A stretch of 64,000 nt of DNA. Source: Salinimicrobium soli. GTDB lineage: Bacteria; Bacteroidota; Bacteroidia; Flavobacteriales; Flavobacteriaceae. Shown here one piece after another: positions 26,590 to 36,120 of the stretch. The stretch lies in the NCBI RefSeq assembly GCF_048323655.1, contig NZ_JBLUWW010000001.1, positions 372,001 through 436,000 of the forward strand, read 5' to 3'. Every line of letters begins with the position of its first letter. The stretch's first letter is position 1. The notes beneath the pieces are model-generated. The model was not told where the DNA came from and did no database searches. It saw nothing but the letters and a program-made list of their open reading frames with translations. Position numbers and translations under genes: made by a program.

Positions 26590-29500
26590 ATGTTAAAGAC
26601 TTTTATTGAGAGACCTGTACTTTCTACAGTAGTTTCCATTGTTATAGTAATTCTGGGGATTTTGGCAATCACCACTTTACCGGTGACTCAGTATCCCGAC
26701 ATTGCTCCTCCCACGGTGCAGGTTTCAGCTTTTTATCCCGGCGCCAATGCAGCCACTGTTCTTGAGAGTGTGATCATTCCCATTGAAGAACAGATCAACG
26801 GGGTAGAAGGAATGGATTACATCACCTCAACGGCCAGCAACAGCGGGAGCGCCAGTATCCAGATCTTTTTCGATCAGGGGATAGATCCTGATATTGCTGC
26901 AGTAAACGTCCAAAACCGGGTTGCCAGGGCTACATCTCTTCTGCCCCGCGAAGTGACTCAATCCGGAGTTACTACTCAAAAACAGCAGACCAGTGCTTTG
27001 ATGTATTTCACTGTGATGTCTGAAAATGAGAATTACGACGCCACTTTTATTCAGAATTACCTCAACATCAACGTGATTCCTGAACTAAAAAGGATCAACG
27101 GAGTTGGTGATGTGAGCGTTTTTGGAGCAAAGACCTATGCTATGCGCATCTGGTTACAGCCTGAAAGACTTGCGGCATACAACCTCATGCCCAACGATAT
27201 CATCGCGGCTATCAATGAACAATCCCAGGAAGCCGCCGCCGGTGCGCTTGGACAAAACAACGCTGAAGCTTTTGAATATGTGATCCGTTACAGTGGTCGC
27301 TATAGTACCGAAGCCCAGTACAGGGATATTGTTATCAAAGCCCTTGACAACGGCCGATTCCTCAGATTGGGTGATGTGGCTGAAGTGGAACTGGATGCTG
27401 AAGGTTACAACGTGCTTTCCTTTACAAATGGTAATCCCGGTATAAGTATGGGTGTTTTCCAGACTCCGGGCTCTAATGCACAGGAGATCATTGAAGAGGT
27501 ACACGACAAGCTGGATGAAATGGAAAGTAAATTTCCGAAGGGTCTGAAGATCATGGTGAACTTTGACACCAATGAATTCCTGAATGCTTCCATTGAAAAA
27601 GTGGTCTTGACCATTTTTGAAGCCTTCCTGCTGGTATTCCTGGTGGTGTTTGTTTTTCTTCAGGATTTCAGGTCGACCCTAATACCTGCCATTGCAGTAC
27701 CTGTATCTATTATAGGAACTTTCTTTTTCCTGAATCTTTTTGGTTATTCTATTAACCTCCTCACCTTATTCGCGCTCGTCCTTGCTATTGGGATCGTGGT
27801 TGATGACGCCATTGTGGTGGTCGAGGCGGTGCATGCCAAGCTCGAAGCAGGTGCCAAAAATGCCAGAATCGCAACACATTCTGCCATGGAAGAAATTGCA
27901 GGAGCAATTATTTCCATTACTATTGTCATGGGTGCGGTTTTTATTCCGGTAACTTTTATTACGGGTCCTACCGGAGTATTTTATGAGCAATTCGGGGTTA
28001 CGTTGATTGTGGCCATTGCCATTTCTGCTGTTAACGCCCTTACATTGAGCCCGGCTCTTTGCGCGTTGTTCCTGAAACCACACGAAGAAAAGGTTGCCAA
28101 GAAAAAAGGCTTTATAAAACGCTTTTTTACAGCCTTTAATGTCGCTTTTGATGCCACCACCAAAAAATATGTTCGATCGGTTTCTTTTCTATACCGGCAT
28201 AAATGGATCACCGGGGCAATTATTGTTGCAGCGGTTGCTGCCATTTTCTGGGCATCTTCAAACACTCCTACCGGATTTGTTCCCGATGAGGACCGCGGAA
28301 TGATTTTCACGAACATTGAACTTCCTGCCGGGGCATCACTTGACAGAACTGTAAAAGTTACTGAAGAGCTGGAGAAACGGATTGAAAAGATCCCGGGAGT
28401 GGATATTATTTCCCTGGTCAATGGCCGAAGCTTTTTAGGTGGTTCCGGAGGAAATTACGGTCTTGGGTTTATCAGACTCGATCCATGGAGTGAACGGAAG
28501 GAAGAAGGAATGTCGGCGGACGCTATTATCGGAAAAATGTTTGCTGCGGCAGCAGGAATAAGCGATGCCAATATTCTCTTTTTTCAACCACCAAGTGTTC
28601 CCGGTTTTGGTGCCTCGTCCGGATTCGAGATGAAGGTACTTGACCGCACCGGCGGTAGTTTCCAGGATCTGGAGGCCGCAACACAAAGTTATCTCGCAGA
28701 TCTTTCTGCAAGGCCGGAGATCCTCTATGCCCGTACTTCGTTCAATACCAATTATCCGCAGTACGAGATAGATCTCAATATCCCGAAAGCGAAGGAAGCC
28801 GGAGTAGATATCGGCAGTATCTTCAGTACTTTGCAATCCTATATTGGTAGCGTTTATGCCGCTGATTTTTCCCGCTTCGGAAAACAGTATCGGGTTTATG
28901 TGCAGGCGCTTCCTGAAGATCGTTCAACAGTAGATGACCTCAATTCCCTATTCGTTCGGAATAATCAGGGGGAGATGGCACCGATCACAGAATTTGTTTC
29001 CCTGAAAAGGGTTTATGGGCCACAGTCTGTGACCAGGTTCAACCTCTTCAATTCGGCAGGAGTGAATGGAGCGGCAGCACCAGGATATTCTTCCGGAGAT
29101 GCCATTTCCGCAGTAAGAGAAGTAGGAACAGGATCATTACCCGAAGGATTTGATATTGGATTTTCGGGACTTACTCGTGAAGAGATTTCCGCCGGGAATC
29201 AAACTACCTACATCTTTTTATTGAGCGTATTGTTTGTATTCTTCATTCTGGCAGCCCAGTATGAAAGTTACCTGCTGCCCCTGGCAGTGCTTTTCTCACT
29301 TCCGGTGGGAGTAATGGGAGCTTACGTGACAACTCATCTAAGTGGATTAGAGAACAATATTTACTTCCAGATCGCCCTTATCATGTTGTTAGGATTACTT
29401 GCCAAAAATGCCATTTTGATCGTGGAATTTGGAATTCAGCGTCGTAAAGCGGGTAATTCCATAGTGGATTCAGCGCTGGGAGCTGCAAAAGCACGTCTGC

Positions 29501-29721
29501 GTCCAATTTTGATGACCTCTTTTGCCTTCATCGTAGGACTTTTACCCCTGGTGTTCGCCAGCGGAACGGGTGCTGCCGGAAACCGTTCAATTGGTACGGG
29601 AGCTGTAGGAGGATTGCTGGTTGGAACGGTGATAGGAGTATTTATTATTCCAATTCTGTTTATTCTTTTCCAGTGGTTACAGGAAAAAGTAGGACGCAAA
29701 CATGAAGCAATTCAAGAATAA
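26590..29721 (+). CDS. RND multidrug efflux permease (HAE1/AcrB type)
   Basis: A 1043-residue inner membrane pump. The proton relay is intact: the Asp-Asp pair in GIVVDDAIVVVEAV (TM4) and the Lys in LLGLLAKNAILIVEF (TM10). It has the usual two large periplasmic loops and 12 membrane segments; the N-terminus MLKTFIERPVLSTVVSIVIV is typical. It exports hydrophobic drugs, bile-acid-like compounds or dyes using the proton gradient. It is 9 bases after the adaptor gene. The whole pump (adaptor, permease, outer membrane factor) is encoded here. Confidence 0.97.
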   Translation: MLKTFIERPVLSTVVSIVIVILGILAITTLPVTQYPDIAPPTVQVSAFYPGANAATVLESVIIPIEEQINGVEGMDYITSTASNSGSASIQIFFDQGIDPDIAAVNVQNRVARATSLLPREVTQSGVTTQKQQTSALMYFTVMSENENYDATFIQNYLNINVIPELKRINGVGDVSVFGAKTYAMRIWLQPERLAAYNLMPNDIIAAINEQSQEAAAGALGQNNAEAFEYVIRYSGRYSTEAQYRDIVIKALDNGRFLRLGDVAEVELDAEGYNVLSFTNGNPGISMGVFQTPGSNAQEIIEEVHDKLDEMESKFPKGLKIMVNFDTNEFLNASIEKVVLTIFEAFLLVFLVVFVFLQDFRSTLIPAIAVPVSIIGTFFFLNLFGYSINLLTLFALVLAIGIVVDDAIVVVEAVHAKLEAGAKNARIATHSAMEEIAGAIISITIVMGAVFIPVTFITGPTGVFYEQFGVTLIVAIAISAVNALTLSPALCALFLKPHEEKVAKKKGFIKRFFTAFNVAFDATTKKYVRSVSFLYRHKWITGAIIVAAVAAIFWASSNTPTGFVPDEDRGMIFTNIELPAGASLDRTVKVTEELEKRIEKIPGVDIISLVNGRSFLGGSGGNYGLGFIRLDPWSERKEEGMSADAIIGKMFAAAAGISDANILFFQPPSVPGFGASSGFEMKVLDRTGGSFQDLEAATQSYLADLSARPEILYARTSFNTNYPQYEIDLNIPKAKEAGVDIGSIFSTLQSYIGSVYAADFSRFGKQYRVYVQALPEDRSTVDDLNSLFVRNNQGEMAPITEFVSLKRVYGPQSVTRFNLFNSAGVNGAAAPGYSSGDAISAVREVGTGSLPEGFDIGFSGLTREEISAGNQTTYIFLLSVLFVFFILAAQYESYLLPLAVLFSLPVGVMGAYVTTHLSGLENNIYFQIALIMLLGLLAKNAILIVEFGIQRRKAGNSIVDSALGAAKARLRPILMTSFAFIVGLLPLVFASGTGAAGNRSIGTGAVGGLLVGTVIGVFIIPILFILFQWLQEKVGRKHEAIQE

Positions 29722-29731
29722 ATATTCTGAA

Positions 29732-31135
29732 ATGAAAAAATCACTTATATATAAAGCCTTTTTGGTTCCGACGGTTTTGCTATCGATGCAGTCCTGTTTT
29801 GTGGCTAAAGATTATAGCCAGCCCACAGCAGAGGTCGTACAGGAGGAATATTTCCGTACAGACAAGCTTCCGCAAGACAGTCTTTCAATGGCTGAGATCT
29901 CCTGGAGAGAGATGTTCACCGACAGGTTTTTGACCGAACACATTGAGACGGCTCTTGATAACAATATCGACATTCGGGTGGCCCTACAGCAAATAGAAGC
30001 TTCACAAGCTTACCTGCGTCAGGCCAAGGCGGCTTATTTGCCTTCGTTAACCGGAAATGTAAGTGCTGCGCATTTTGAACTTCCTGCCAATAGCGGAACA
30101 AATTTTCCGGTGAGTTCAGTGCAGCAGTTTGAAATTTCAGCTGATCTGGCATGGGAAGCGGACATTTGGGGAAAGATACGAAGTAGTGAAAAGGCCCAAC
30201 AGGCAAGATACCTGCAATCTGTTGCCGCTCATAAAGCAGTGAAAACTGAATTGATCGCGAATGTGGCGTCCTTATATTATCAGCTTCTCGCCCTGGACGA
30301 ACAGCGGCAGATCACCTTACGGACCATTATCAACCGCCAGAGTAGCCTAGAGACCATCAAAGCTTTAAAACAGGCCGGAAATGTAACCGAAGTAGGAGTG
30401 AAACAAACCGAAGCTCAGTTATACAGGGCACAGGCCGTTATGATCGACTTGAAAAATGAGATCCGTCTTCTGGAAAATGCCTTTTCAATCCTGCTGGGAG
30501 AAGCCCCACATGCCATCAACCGGACAGAATTAAAAGCACAAAATATCAACGCCCCTTTAAAAACAGGAGTGCCTCTACAGTTACTGCGAAACCGACCAGA
30601 TGTTTTGGCAGCGGAATACAATTTGATCAATGCATTTCAACTCACCAATGTCGCAAGAAGTAAGTTCTATCCTTCGCTTAGGGTTAATGCTTCCGCCGGA
30701 TTTCAAAGTCTCGAATTAAAGAACCTGTTAGATCCGGATGCTTTTCTGGCCAGTATCATTGGTTCTCTTTCTCAGCCTATCCTGAACCGCAGACAGATCA
30801 AGACAGAATATGAAGTTTCCCAGGCAGAGCAGGAGATCGCATTTCTACAGTTCCGAAAAGCGATTTTGACAGCATCACGAGAAGTTTCTGACGCCTTGTA
30901 TAATTATGAAGCGGCAGTGGAAAAAATGCAGGTAAAGACAAATGAATTTGAAGCTTACGACCTCGCGACCTCCTATTCGGAAGAACTATTAAACAATGGA
31001 TTTGCCAATTACCTTGAAGTTTTGACTGCACGGGAAAATGCTTTGAATGCCCAACTGGAACTGGTATGGATCCGGTACAATGAACTCAATGCTATGGTCA
31101 ACCTTTACGAGGCACTTGGCGGAGGCTGGCAATAA
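29732..31135 (+). CDS. Outer membrane efflux channel (TolC/OprM family) lipoprotein
   Basis: A 467-residue outer membrane factor. The ATG at 29732 (10 bases after the permease stop) gives a lipoprotein signal ending LLSMQSC; an ATG at 29702 inside the permease gene would add 10 residues and blur it. Two repeated outer-membrane-factor halves are visible (about 60-250 and 260-460), with motifs such as RNRPDVLAAEYNL and LNNGFANYLEVLTARENAL. It completes the tripartite efflux pump. Confidence 0.94.
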   Translation: MKKSLIYKAFLVPTVLLSMQSCFVAKDYSQPTAEVVQEEYFRTDKLPQDSLSMAEISWREMFTDRFLTEHIETALDNNIDIRVALQQIEASQAYLRQAKAAYLPSLTGNVSAAHFELPANSGTNFPVSSVQQFEISADLAWEADIWGKIRSSEKAQQARYLQSVAAHKAVKTELIANVASLYYQLLALDEQRQITLRTIINRQSSLETIKALKQAGNVTEVGVKQTEAQLYRAQAVMIDLKNEIRLLENAFSILLGEAPHAINRTELKAQNINAPLKTGVPLQLLRNRPDVLAAEYNLINAFQLTNVARSKFYPSLRVNASAGFQSLELKNLLDPDAFLASIIGSLSQPILNRRQIKTEYEVSQAEQEIAFLQFRKAILTASREVSDALYNYEAAVEKMQVKTNEFEAYDLATSYSEELLNNGFANYLEVLTARENALNAQLELVWIRYNELNAMVNLYEALGGGWQ

Positions 31136-31158
31136 GCTTCCATAAAAAATGATCGAAA

Positions 31159-31186
31159 AACGGCCGGAGAAAATCTTCCGGCCGTT
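31159..31186. terminator. Bidirectional terminator between the efflux operon and the YciI-like gene
   Basis: The stem AACGGCCGGA/TCCGGCCGTT is very stable. The minus-strand side continues into a T-rich stretch. It lies between convergent genes. Confidence 0.75.
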
Positions 31187-31188
31187 CA

Positions 31189-31689
31189 TTATTGTAGCTT
31201 ACCGCCTTTGGCAGCCCACCAGGGATGGATCTCTACTTCCAGCCTTCCGGCTTTGACCATAGGATCCGCATTTGCAAGGCTGTCAGCCATTTTTAGGGTG
31301 GGAGTATTGTAGACGGCAATCCCCCGAATATTGCCATCATCACCAAAAGGACCGGCAAGGCTCAGGTATCCTTCCTCTGCCATTCGGGAAAGGTGTGCTA
31401 AATGCTGTTTTTGAAGTTCAGCAGCTTCAGTAGAATCCTGACTTCTGTTTTTTCCGGCTTTGAGAAATACAATATAATATTGCTGCATCAGGTAAGTAGT
31501 ATCTCCTTCCTGATAGGCGAAGGTCTCATAACCTTCATCCTTCAGTTTTTGCATCTGGTCCTCCATCGTCAAAGTATCCGGAAGTGAGGCTTCCACTTCA
31601 GCAGGACCGGGGATTCCGCGGATATCCGAATTATAATCCTTGCAACTTATACAGGCTCCTAAAAGGAGCATTAAAAACACTTTTTTCAT
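31189..31689 (-). CDS. YciI-like lipoprotein
   Basis: A 166-residue protein with a signal peptide ending in a lipobox near residue 16 (LLLGACISC). The region 45-150 fits the YCII fold (QQYYIVFLKAGKNR, LQKQHLAHLSRMAEEGYLSLAGPFGDDGNIRGIAVY, ADPMVKAGRLEVEIHPW). YCII domains bind small aromatic ligands or are non-catalytic dioxygenase-like; the secreted form is less common. The RAYT and efflux genes are nearby, but there is no functional link. Confidence 0.88.
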   Translation of the reverse strand: MKKVFLMLLLGACISCKDYNSDIRGIPGPAEVEASLPDTLTMEDQMQKLKDEGYETFAYQEGDTTYLMQQYYIVFLKAGKNRSQDSTEAAELQKQHLAHLSRMAEEGYLSLAGPFGDDGNIRGIAVYNTPTLKMADSLANADPMVKAGRLEVEIHPWWAAKGGKLQ

Positions 31690-31692
31690 GAT

Positions 31693-32166
31693 CTATTTAT
31701 TCCAGGTCTTAAATGGGTTTTTACTCAAAAAAGCATTGTAGTATCTCTTATCTCCCGTGACTTCTTTGCCCAACCAATCGGGTTTTTCAATTTCTTCATT
31801 CTCGTGAGACAACTCTACTTCGGCCAGCAAAAGACCTTCATTCTCTCCAAAGAATTCATCCACCTCAAAAATGTGTTTTCCGGAAGTTATTTCATAGCGT
31901 ATCTTATCAATGACCCCGGCTTCACAGAGTTTTAGAAGATCTTCGGCTTCTTCGGAATTTATCTCCCGCTCCCACTCAAACCGGCTCAACCCGTTCTCGC
32001 TGGATCTTCCTTTCACGGTCAAAAACCCTTGTCCGTCACGTAGCCTGACTCTTACTGTTCTATCAGGATCTGAATTCAGATAGCCCTGTTTGATCCTGGT
32101 CTTGCGAAAAGCAGCTTTTTTAAACTCTTCCGAAGTAATTAAAAATTTGCGCTCGATCTCCGTCAT
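31693..32166 (-). CDS. CYTH domain protein (inorganic triphosphatase/adenylate cyclase fold)
   Basis: A 157-residue protein with the CYTH signature ExExK at the N-terminus (MTEIERKFLI). Starting at the ATG at 32166 puts this motif at residue 3, as the family expects, and the strong Shine-Dalgarno TAAGGAGG precedes it by 6 bases. The ORF can be read further upstream but that would overlap the neighbouring SDR gene. CYTH enzymes hydrolyse triphosphates such as inorganic triphosphate or thiamine triphosphate. The gap to the upstream SDR is one base. Confidence 0.9.
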   Translation of the reverse strand: MTEIERKFLITSEEFKKAAFRKTRIKQGYLNSDPDRTVRVRLRDGQGFLTVKGRSSENGLSRFEWEREINSEEAEDLLKLCEAGVIDKIRYEITSGKHIFEVDEFFGENEGLLLAEVELSHENEEIEKPDWLGKEVTGDKRYYNAFLSKNPFKTWNK

Positions 32167-32167
32167 G

Positions 32168-32764
32168 CTATACCTCCTTAATAATTTGACCGGTAACATG
32201 ACCTAAAACACTTTTTCGGTATGCAAACACCACCCGCTCCATGCTCACCGGTTTATGTCCCGGAAAAGCTTCAAAGAGTTCAGGAGAATCTTCCACCACA
32301 CCCGGGCTAACCGCATTGATCCTTACCCCATTCTCTAGCTCCAGAGCGGCGGCCTTTACAAATCCATTCACTGCAGAATTTACAGTAGCCAGATTTACAG
32401 AATTCCGCACAGGGTCATCTGAAAGCACCCCGGTTATAAGAGTAAAAGAACCTTTTGGATTTATGTAATGCTGCCCGAGTAGGACGAGGTTGATCTGCCC
32501 CATCATTTTACTGTTCACACCCTTCAGGAATTCTTCAGTGGTCATGCTGTTCAATGGTCCAAAATGACCTCCTCCTGCTGCACAAACCAGCGCATCAAAA
32601 GAGCCGACCTTTTCAAACATTATTTTAATAGACTCCGGATCTGTAATATCGGCTTGCAGATCACCGGTCTTTGTCCCAACTTTTATCACCTCATGATCCT
32701 TTTCCAGGTCAGCGGTGATCTTACTTCCCAGGGTGCCGGTCGCACCAACAATAACTATCTTCAT
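32168..32764 (-). CDS. Short-chain dehydrogenase (small, SDR)
   Basis: A 198-residue SDR starting at the ATG at 32764, which overlaps the preceding gene's stop by one base (TGATG). The N-terminal cofactor motif GATGTLGSK is visible, but a YxxxK active site is not clear (the region reads NSAVNGFVKAAALELE). It is shorter than the usual 240-250 residues. It is probably translated with the next gene upstream (32764-33426). Confidence 0.85.
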   Translation of the reverse strand: MKIVIVGATGTLGSKITADLEKDHEVIKVGTKTGDLQADITDPESIKIMFEKVGSFDALVCAAGGGHFGPLNSMTTEEFLKGVNSKMMGQINLVLLGQHYINPKGSFTLITGVLSDDPVRNSVNLATVNSAVNGFVKAAALELENGVRINAVSPGVVEDSPELFEAFPGHKPVSMERVVFAYRKSVLGHVTGQIIKEV

Positions 32765-33426
32765 CAATTATTATCTTTTGCTATTTTCTTTATTTCATCT
32801 GAAGGTATCCTGCTACTGTCGTAACCTTTTTGGGCAACTATAACCATGGCTTCGGCAATAGTTTGCGGATGGATGCTTCGATATTTCTTCAAAGGACCGA
32901 TCAACAGGTGATCACCCACTTTCATGATCTTCTTAAAAATAGATTCAAAGGTTCTTTTTTCCTTGCGGTCTCCGCCAATTAAAGAAGGCTGAAAAATGTA
33001 GGTTTCCGGAAGGTTTTCCTTCAACACATCCCGCTCCATTTCTCCCTTAGTACGGTTATAAAACACGCGGCTATCGGCATCAGCCCCCAAAGCAGATATC
33101 ACCAGGAACTTCTGAATATTATTTTGCCTGCTCAAATTTGCAGCCGTAACGGGAATCCCGTAATCTATTTTTCGATAGGTTTCATTATCGGGAGTTTTAG
33201 CTTGCGTAGTTCCAATACAACAGAAGACCTCATCTGCCTCAAATTCTGATTGGTACTTCTCAAGTTCAAAAAGATCGATAAGGTGTTCTTCAATTTTTGG
33301 ATGGCCCTTTTCTACCGAACTCCTTGAAAAAAGCTTTACGGTTGAATAATTTTCATCCTTTAATAACAGGTCTAAGAGGTAACCTCCGGTCAATCCTGTA
33401 GCCCCTAAAATGATTGCAGTCTTCAT
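32764..33426 (-). CDS. NAD(P)-binding atypical SDR (HTATIP2-like)
   Basis: A 220-residue NAD(P)-binding protein with motif GATGLTGGYLL (residues 8-18), a second block VFCCIGTTQAKTPDNETYRKIDYGIP and KFLVISALGADADSRVFYNRTKGEME. This matches the atypical SDR group that includes HTATIP2/YbjT. Substrate is unknown. It heads a three-gene leftward set with the SDR and CYTH genes. Confidence 0.9.
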   Translation of the reverse strand: MKTAIILGATGLTGGYLLDLLLKDENYSTVKLFSRSSVEKGHPKIEEHLIDLFELEKYQSEFEADEVFCCIGTTQAKTPDNETYRKIDYGIPVTAANLSRQNNIQKFLVISALGADADSRVFYNRTKGEMERDVLKENLPETYIFQPSLIGGDRKEKRTFESIFKKIMKVGDHLLIGPLKKYRSIHPQTIAEAMVIVAQKGYDSSRIPSDEIKKIAKDNN

Positions 33427-33519
33427 GTCTTAAAAATGCTTTTTTGAAGGTACTTGTTTTCGGGTTCAAATCAAAGTGAGACATTTTTTGAATAAAATAT
33501 TTCGGCCCTTAACTTTCAC

Positions 33520-33527
33520 TAATTTTG
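33520..33527 (+). promoter_or_regulatory. -7 element (TAATTTTG) directly before dinB
   Basis: A TAnnTTTG match that ends 4 bases before the GTG start of dinB. Its TAA is also an in-frame stop, so translation cannot begin further upstream. If it is used, the mRNA would start at or beside the GTG and be leaderless. Confidence 0.45.
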
Positions 33528-33531
33528 CGGA

Positions 33532-34629
33532 GTGGAAACCGGGAAACAAAGAAAGATCATACACGTTGATATGGATGCATTTTATGCTTCTGTAGAGCAG
33601 CATGATAATCCCGAGCTTATCGGAAAGCCGATTGCTGTAGGTGGAAGTTCCCAACGCGGGGTAGTTTCGGCGGCCAGTTATGAAGCGCGGAAATTCGGGG
33701 TCAAGAGTGCTATGAGCAGTGTGATCGCGAAAAGGCAATGTCCCGATCTTATTTTTGTAAAGCCGCGATTCGACCGCTACCGCGAGATCTCTAACCGAAT
33801 TAGAAGTATTTTCCTTGAATACACAGACCTGGTGGAGCCGCTATCTCTTGACGAGGCTTACCTGGACGTCACTGAAAACAAAAAAGGCAATCCCAGCGCT
33901 TCCCTGATCGCTAAAGAAATCCGAGCAAAAATCCTGGAAAAGACGGGGCTTACAGCTTCAGCCGGGATCTCGATCAATAAATTCATTGCGAAGGTTGCCA
34001 GCGATTATAATAAACCCAACGGACAAAAAACTGTAGGTCCCGAAGAGGTAGAACAATTTCTTGAAGATCTTGAGATCAGGAAATTTTACGGAGTGGGCAA
34101 GGTCACTGCCGAAAAAATGTACCGGCTGGGTATTTTCACAGGGAAAGACCTCAAAGAGAAGTCCCTTGAATTCCTGAATGAACATTTCGGAAAAAGCGGT
34201 GAGTATTATTACCAGGTGGTTCGGGGAATACATCTGAGTGAAGTAAAACCTTCCCGCATCCGAAAATCTTTGGGCGCCGAACGAACTTTTGAGGAGAATA
34301 TCTCTTCCGAAGTATTTATGCTGGAACGGCTCGAGAATATTTCCGAAGAGATCGAGCGAAGGCTTGCAAAAAGTAAGGTGGCCGGCAAGACCATCACCCT
34401 GAAGATCAAGTATAGTGATTTCACATTGCAGACCCGCAGCAAGACCCTGGCCTATTTCATTTCTTCTAAAGACCTGATCCTGGAAACGGCCAAAGAACTG
34501 CTCTACCAGGAAAAAATGAAGGAATCTGTACGGCTGCTGGGAATCTCTCTTTCCAATCTCAATACCGAAAAAGAGGATAAAGAGGAGGAGAAAAAAATCA
34601 TTGCGGTACAACTGAGGTTCGAATTCTAA
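33532..34629 (+). CDS. dinB: DNA polymerase IV (Y-family)
   Basis: A 365-residue translesion polymerase. Catalytic carboxylates are in VDMDAFYASVEQ and SLDEAYLDV; the finger/palm pattern RPVAV-like KPIAVGGSSQRGVVSAASYEARKFG and the little-finger region follow. Start: GTG at 33532, since the frame has a TAA three codons earlier and the next ATG would remove the first catalytic Asp. The C-terminal end lacks a clear clamp-binding peptide. It is divergent from the HTATIP2-like gene. Confidence 0.95.
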   Translation: METGKQRKIIHVDMDAFYASVEQHDNPELIGKPIAVGGSSQRGVVSAASYEARKFGVKSAMSSVIAKRQCPDLIFVKPRFDRYREISNRIRSIFLEYTDLVEPLSLDEAYLDVTENKKGNPSASLIAKEIRAKILEKTGLTASAGISINKFIAKVASDYNKPNGQKTVGPEEVEQFLEDLEIRKFYGVGKVTAEKMYRLGIFTGKDLKEKSLEFLNEHFGKSGEYYYQVVRGIHLSEVKPSRIRKSLGAERTFEENISSEVFMLERLENISEEIERRLAKSKVAGKTITLKIKYSDFTLQTRSKTLAYFISSKDLILETAKELLYQEKMKESVRLLGISLSNLNTEKEDKEEEKKIIAVQLRFEF

Positions 34630-34636
34630 AAAACAA

Positions 34637-34668
34637 AAAACCACACTTGCCGAAGCAAATGTGGTTTT
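34637..34668. terminator. Terminator between convergent dinB and pyk
   Basis: The arms AAAACCACA and TGTGGTTTT pair, with an inner TTGC/GCAA stem. The long A run on one side and T run on the other let it serve both genes. Confidence 0.8.
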
Positions 34669-34689
34669 GCAAATTTTAATAAAACTACA

Positions 34690-36120
34690 TTAATGAACTT
34701 CTGAAATACGGAGGGTATTCACCATCCCTTTCTCAGTTATTGGCATGGCTGCAAGATTGATCGCGAAATCACCTTTTTCGACGAAATTAGTCTCGAGCGC
34801 CATTCGGTTAATGTCTTCTATGGTCTCATCTGTACTCACCATCTTATCGTAGTAGAAAGCGCACACGCCCCACAATAAGCTTAACTGGTTCACAATCCTC
34901 TTATTGGATGTAAACACCAGGATATTTGATTCTGGTCTCCAGGCTGAGATCTGGAATGCGGTATATCCACTGTTGGTCAGGGTACAAATAGCCTGTGCCT
35001 TGATCTCATTGGCCATATGGGCCGCGTGGTAACAAATAGATTTTGTAATGTATCGTTTGGTACGAACGTGCGGAGGTTCATGCGGAACTTTAATAAGCGG
35101 AGAATTCTCTACGCTCATAATGATCTGGCACATCTTTTCGATCACCTGCACGGGATAGTTACCCACTGAAGTCTCACCACTCAGCATAACGGCATCTGCA
35201 CCGTCCATAACCGAGTTTGCCACATCGTTCACCTCTGCCCTGGTTGGGGTAAGGCTGGTGATCATGGTTTCCATCATTTGGGTAGCAATAATTACCGGAA
35301 TCCTCGCTTTTTTAGCTTTTAGTACAAGTTGCTTTTGAATAAGCGGCACTTCCTGAGCCGGGATTTCAACACCCAAATCTCCCCGCGCAACCATAAGTCC
35401 ATCGCAATAAGCAACAATCTTATCGATGTTCTCTACTCCTTCAGGTTTTTCGATCTTGGCAATGATCGGGATCTTTTGATCTGTGTGTTCTTTGATAAGG
35501 TTCTGAAGTCCGATAAGGTCTTCACTGTTTCTCACGAACGAAAGAGCGATCCAATCCACCTCCTGCTCAACGGCAAAAATGGCATCTTTGATATCTTTTT
35601 CGGTAAGAGCCGGCAGAGAAATATTTGTATTTGGAAGGTTTACACCTTTCTTGGACCTTAATGGGCCACCCTGTACAACTTTTGCTTTCACCTCATTTTT
35701 CCTGTTGGTACTTACCACTTCAAAAATGAGTTTTCCGTCATCGAGCAGGATCCGTTCCCCGGCTTTCACATCCTTTGGGAACTGATCGTAGTTCATGTAC
35801 ACTCTCTCTGCAGTACCTTCAAATTCTTTTCCAGTGGCGAAAATGATCTCGTCTCCTTTTGAAACCACCACTTCTTCCTTCATTTTTCCAACCCGCAGTT
35901 TTGGTCCCTGCAGGTCACCCAGAATAGCGGTCGTGAAACCATTCTCCTCGTTCAATTCCCTGATCATTTTAATCCGGGCTTTTACATCATCGTAATTAGC
36001 GTGTGAAAAGTTGATCCTGAAAACGTTCACTCCTGCCCGCATCATATCTCTCAACACATCCTTCGAACTCGTGGCCGGCCCCAGGGTGGCCACTATCTTT
36101 GTTTTCTTTGTATTCGGCAT
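34690..36120 (-). CDS. pyk: Pyruvate kinase
   Basis: A 476-residue pyruvate kinase, which makes pyruvate and ATP from phosphoenolpyruvate and ADP. Motifs: substrate loop AKIEKPEGVENIDKIVA, MVARGDLGVEIP, and the N-terminal KIVATLGPATSS. The full length matches type II enzymes. It sits directly after the IPExxxVDY gene, with no bases between, so the two are cotranslated. Confidence 0.97.
   Translation of the reverse strand: MPNTKKTKIVATLGPATSSKDVLRDMMRAGVNVFRINFSHANYDDVKARIKMIRELNEENGFTTAILGDLQGPKLRVGKMKEEVVVSKGDEIIFATGKEFEGTAERVYMNYDQFPKDVKAGERILLDDGKLIFEVVSTNRKNEVKAKVVQGGPLRSKKGVNLPNTNISLPALTEKDIKDAIFAVEQEVDWIALSFVRNSEDLIGLQNLIKEHTDQKIPIIAKIEKPEGVENIDKIVAYCDGLMVARGDLGVEIPAQEVPLIQKQLVLKAKKARIPVIIATQMMETMITSLTPTRAEVNDVANSVMDGADAVMLSGETSVGNYPVQVIEKMCQIIMSVENSPLIKVPHEPPHVRTKRYITKSICYHAAHMANEIKAQAICTLTNSGYTAFQISAWRPESNILVFTSNKRIVNQLSLLWGVCAFYYDKMVSTDETIEDINRMALETNFVEKGDFAINLAAMPITEKGMVNTLRISEVH

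Noticed and set aside
26590..31135. The RND operon as a horizontally gained resistance island
   Set aside because: No mobility gene belongs to it, codon use looks like the neighbours', and such pumps are normal in the family; the nearby RAYT is a single-gene element.
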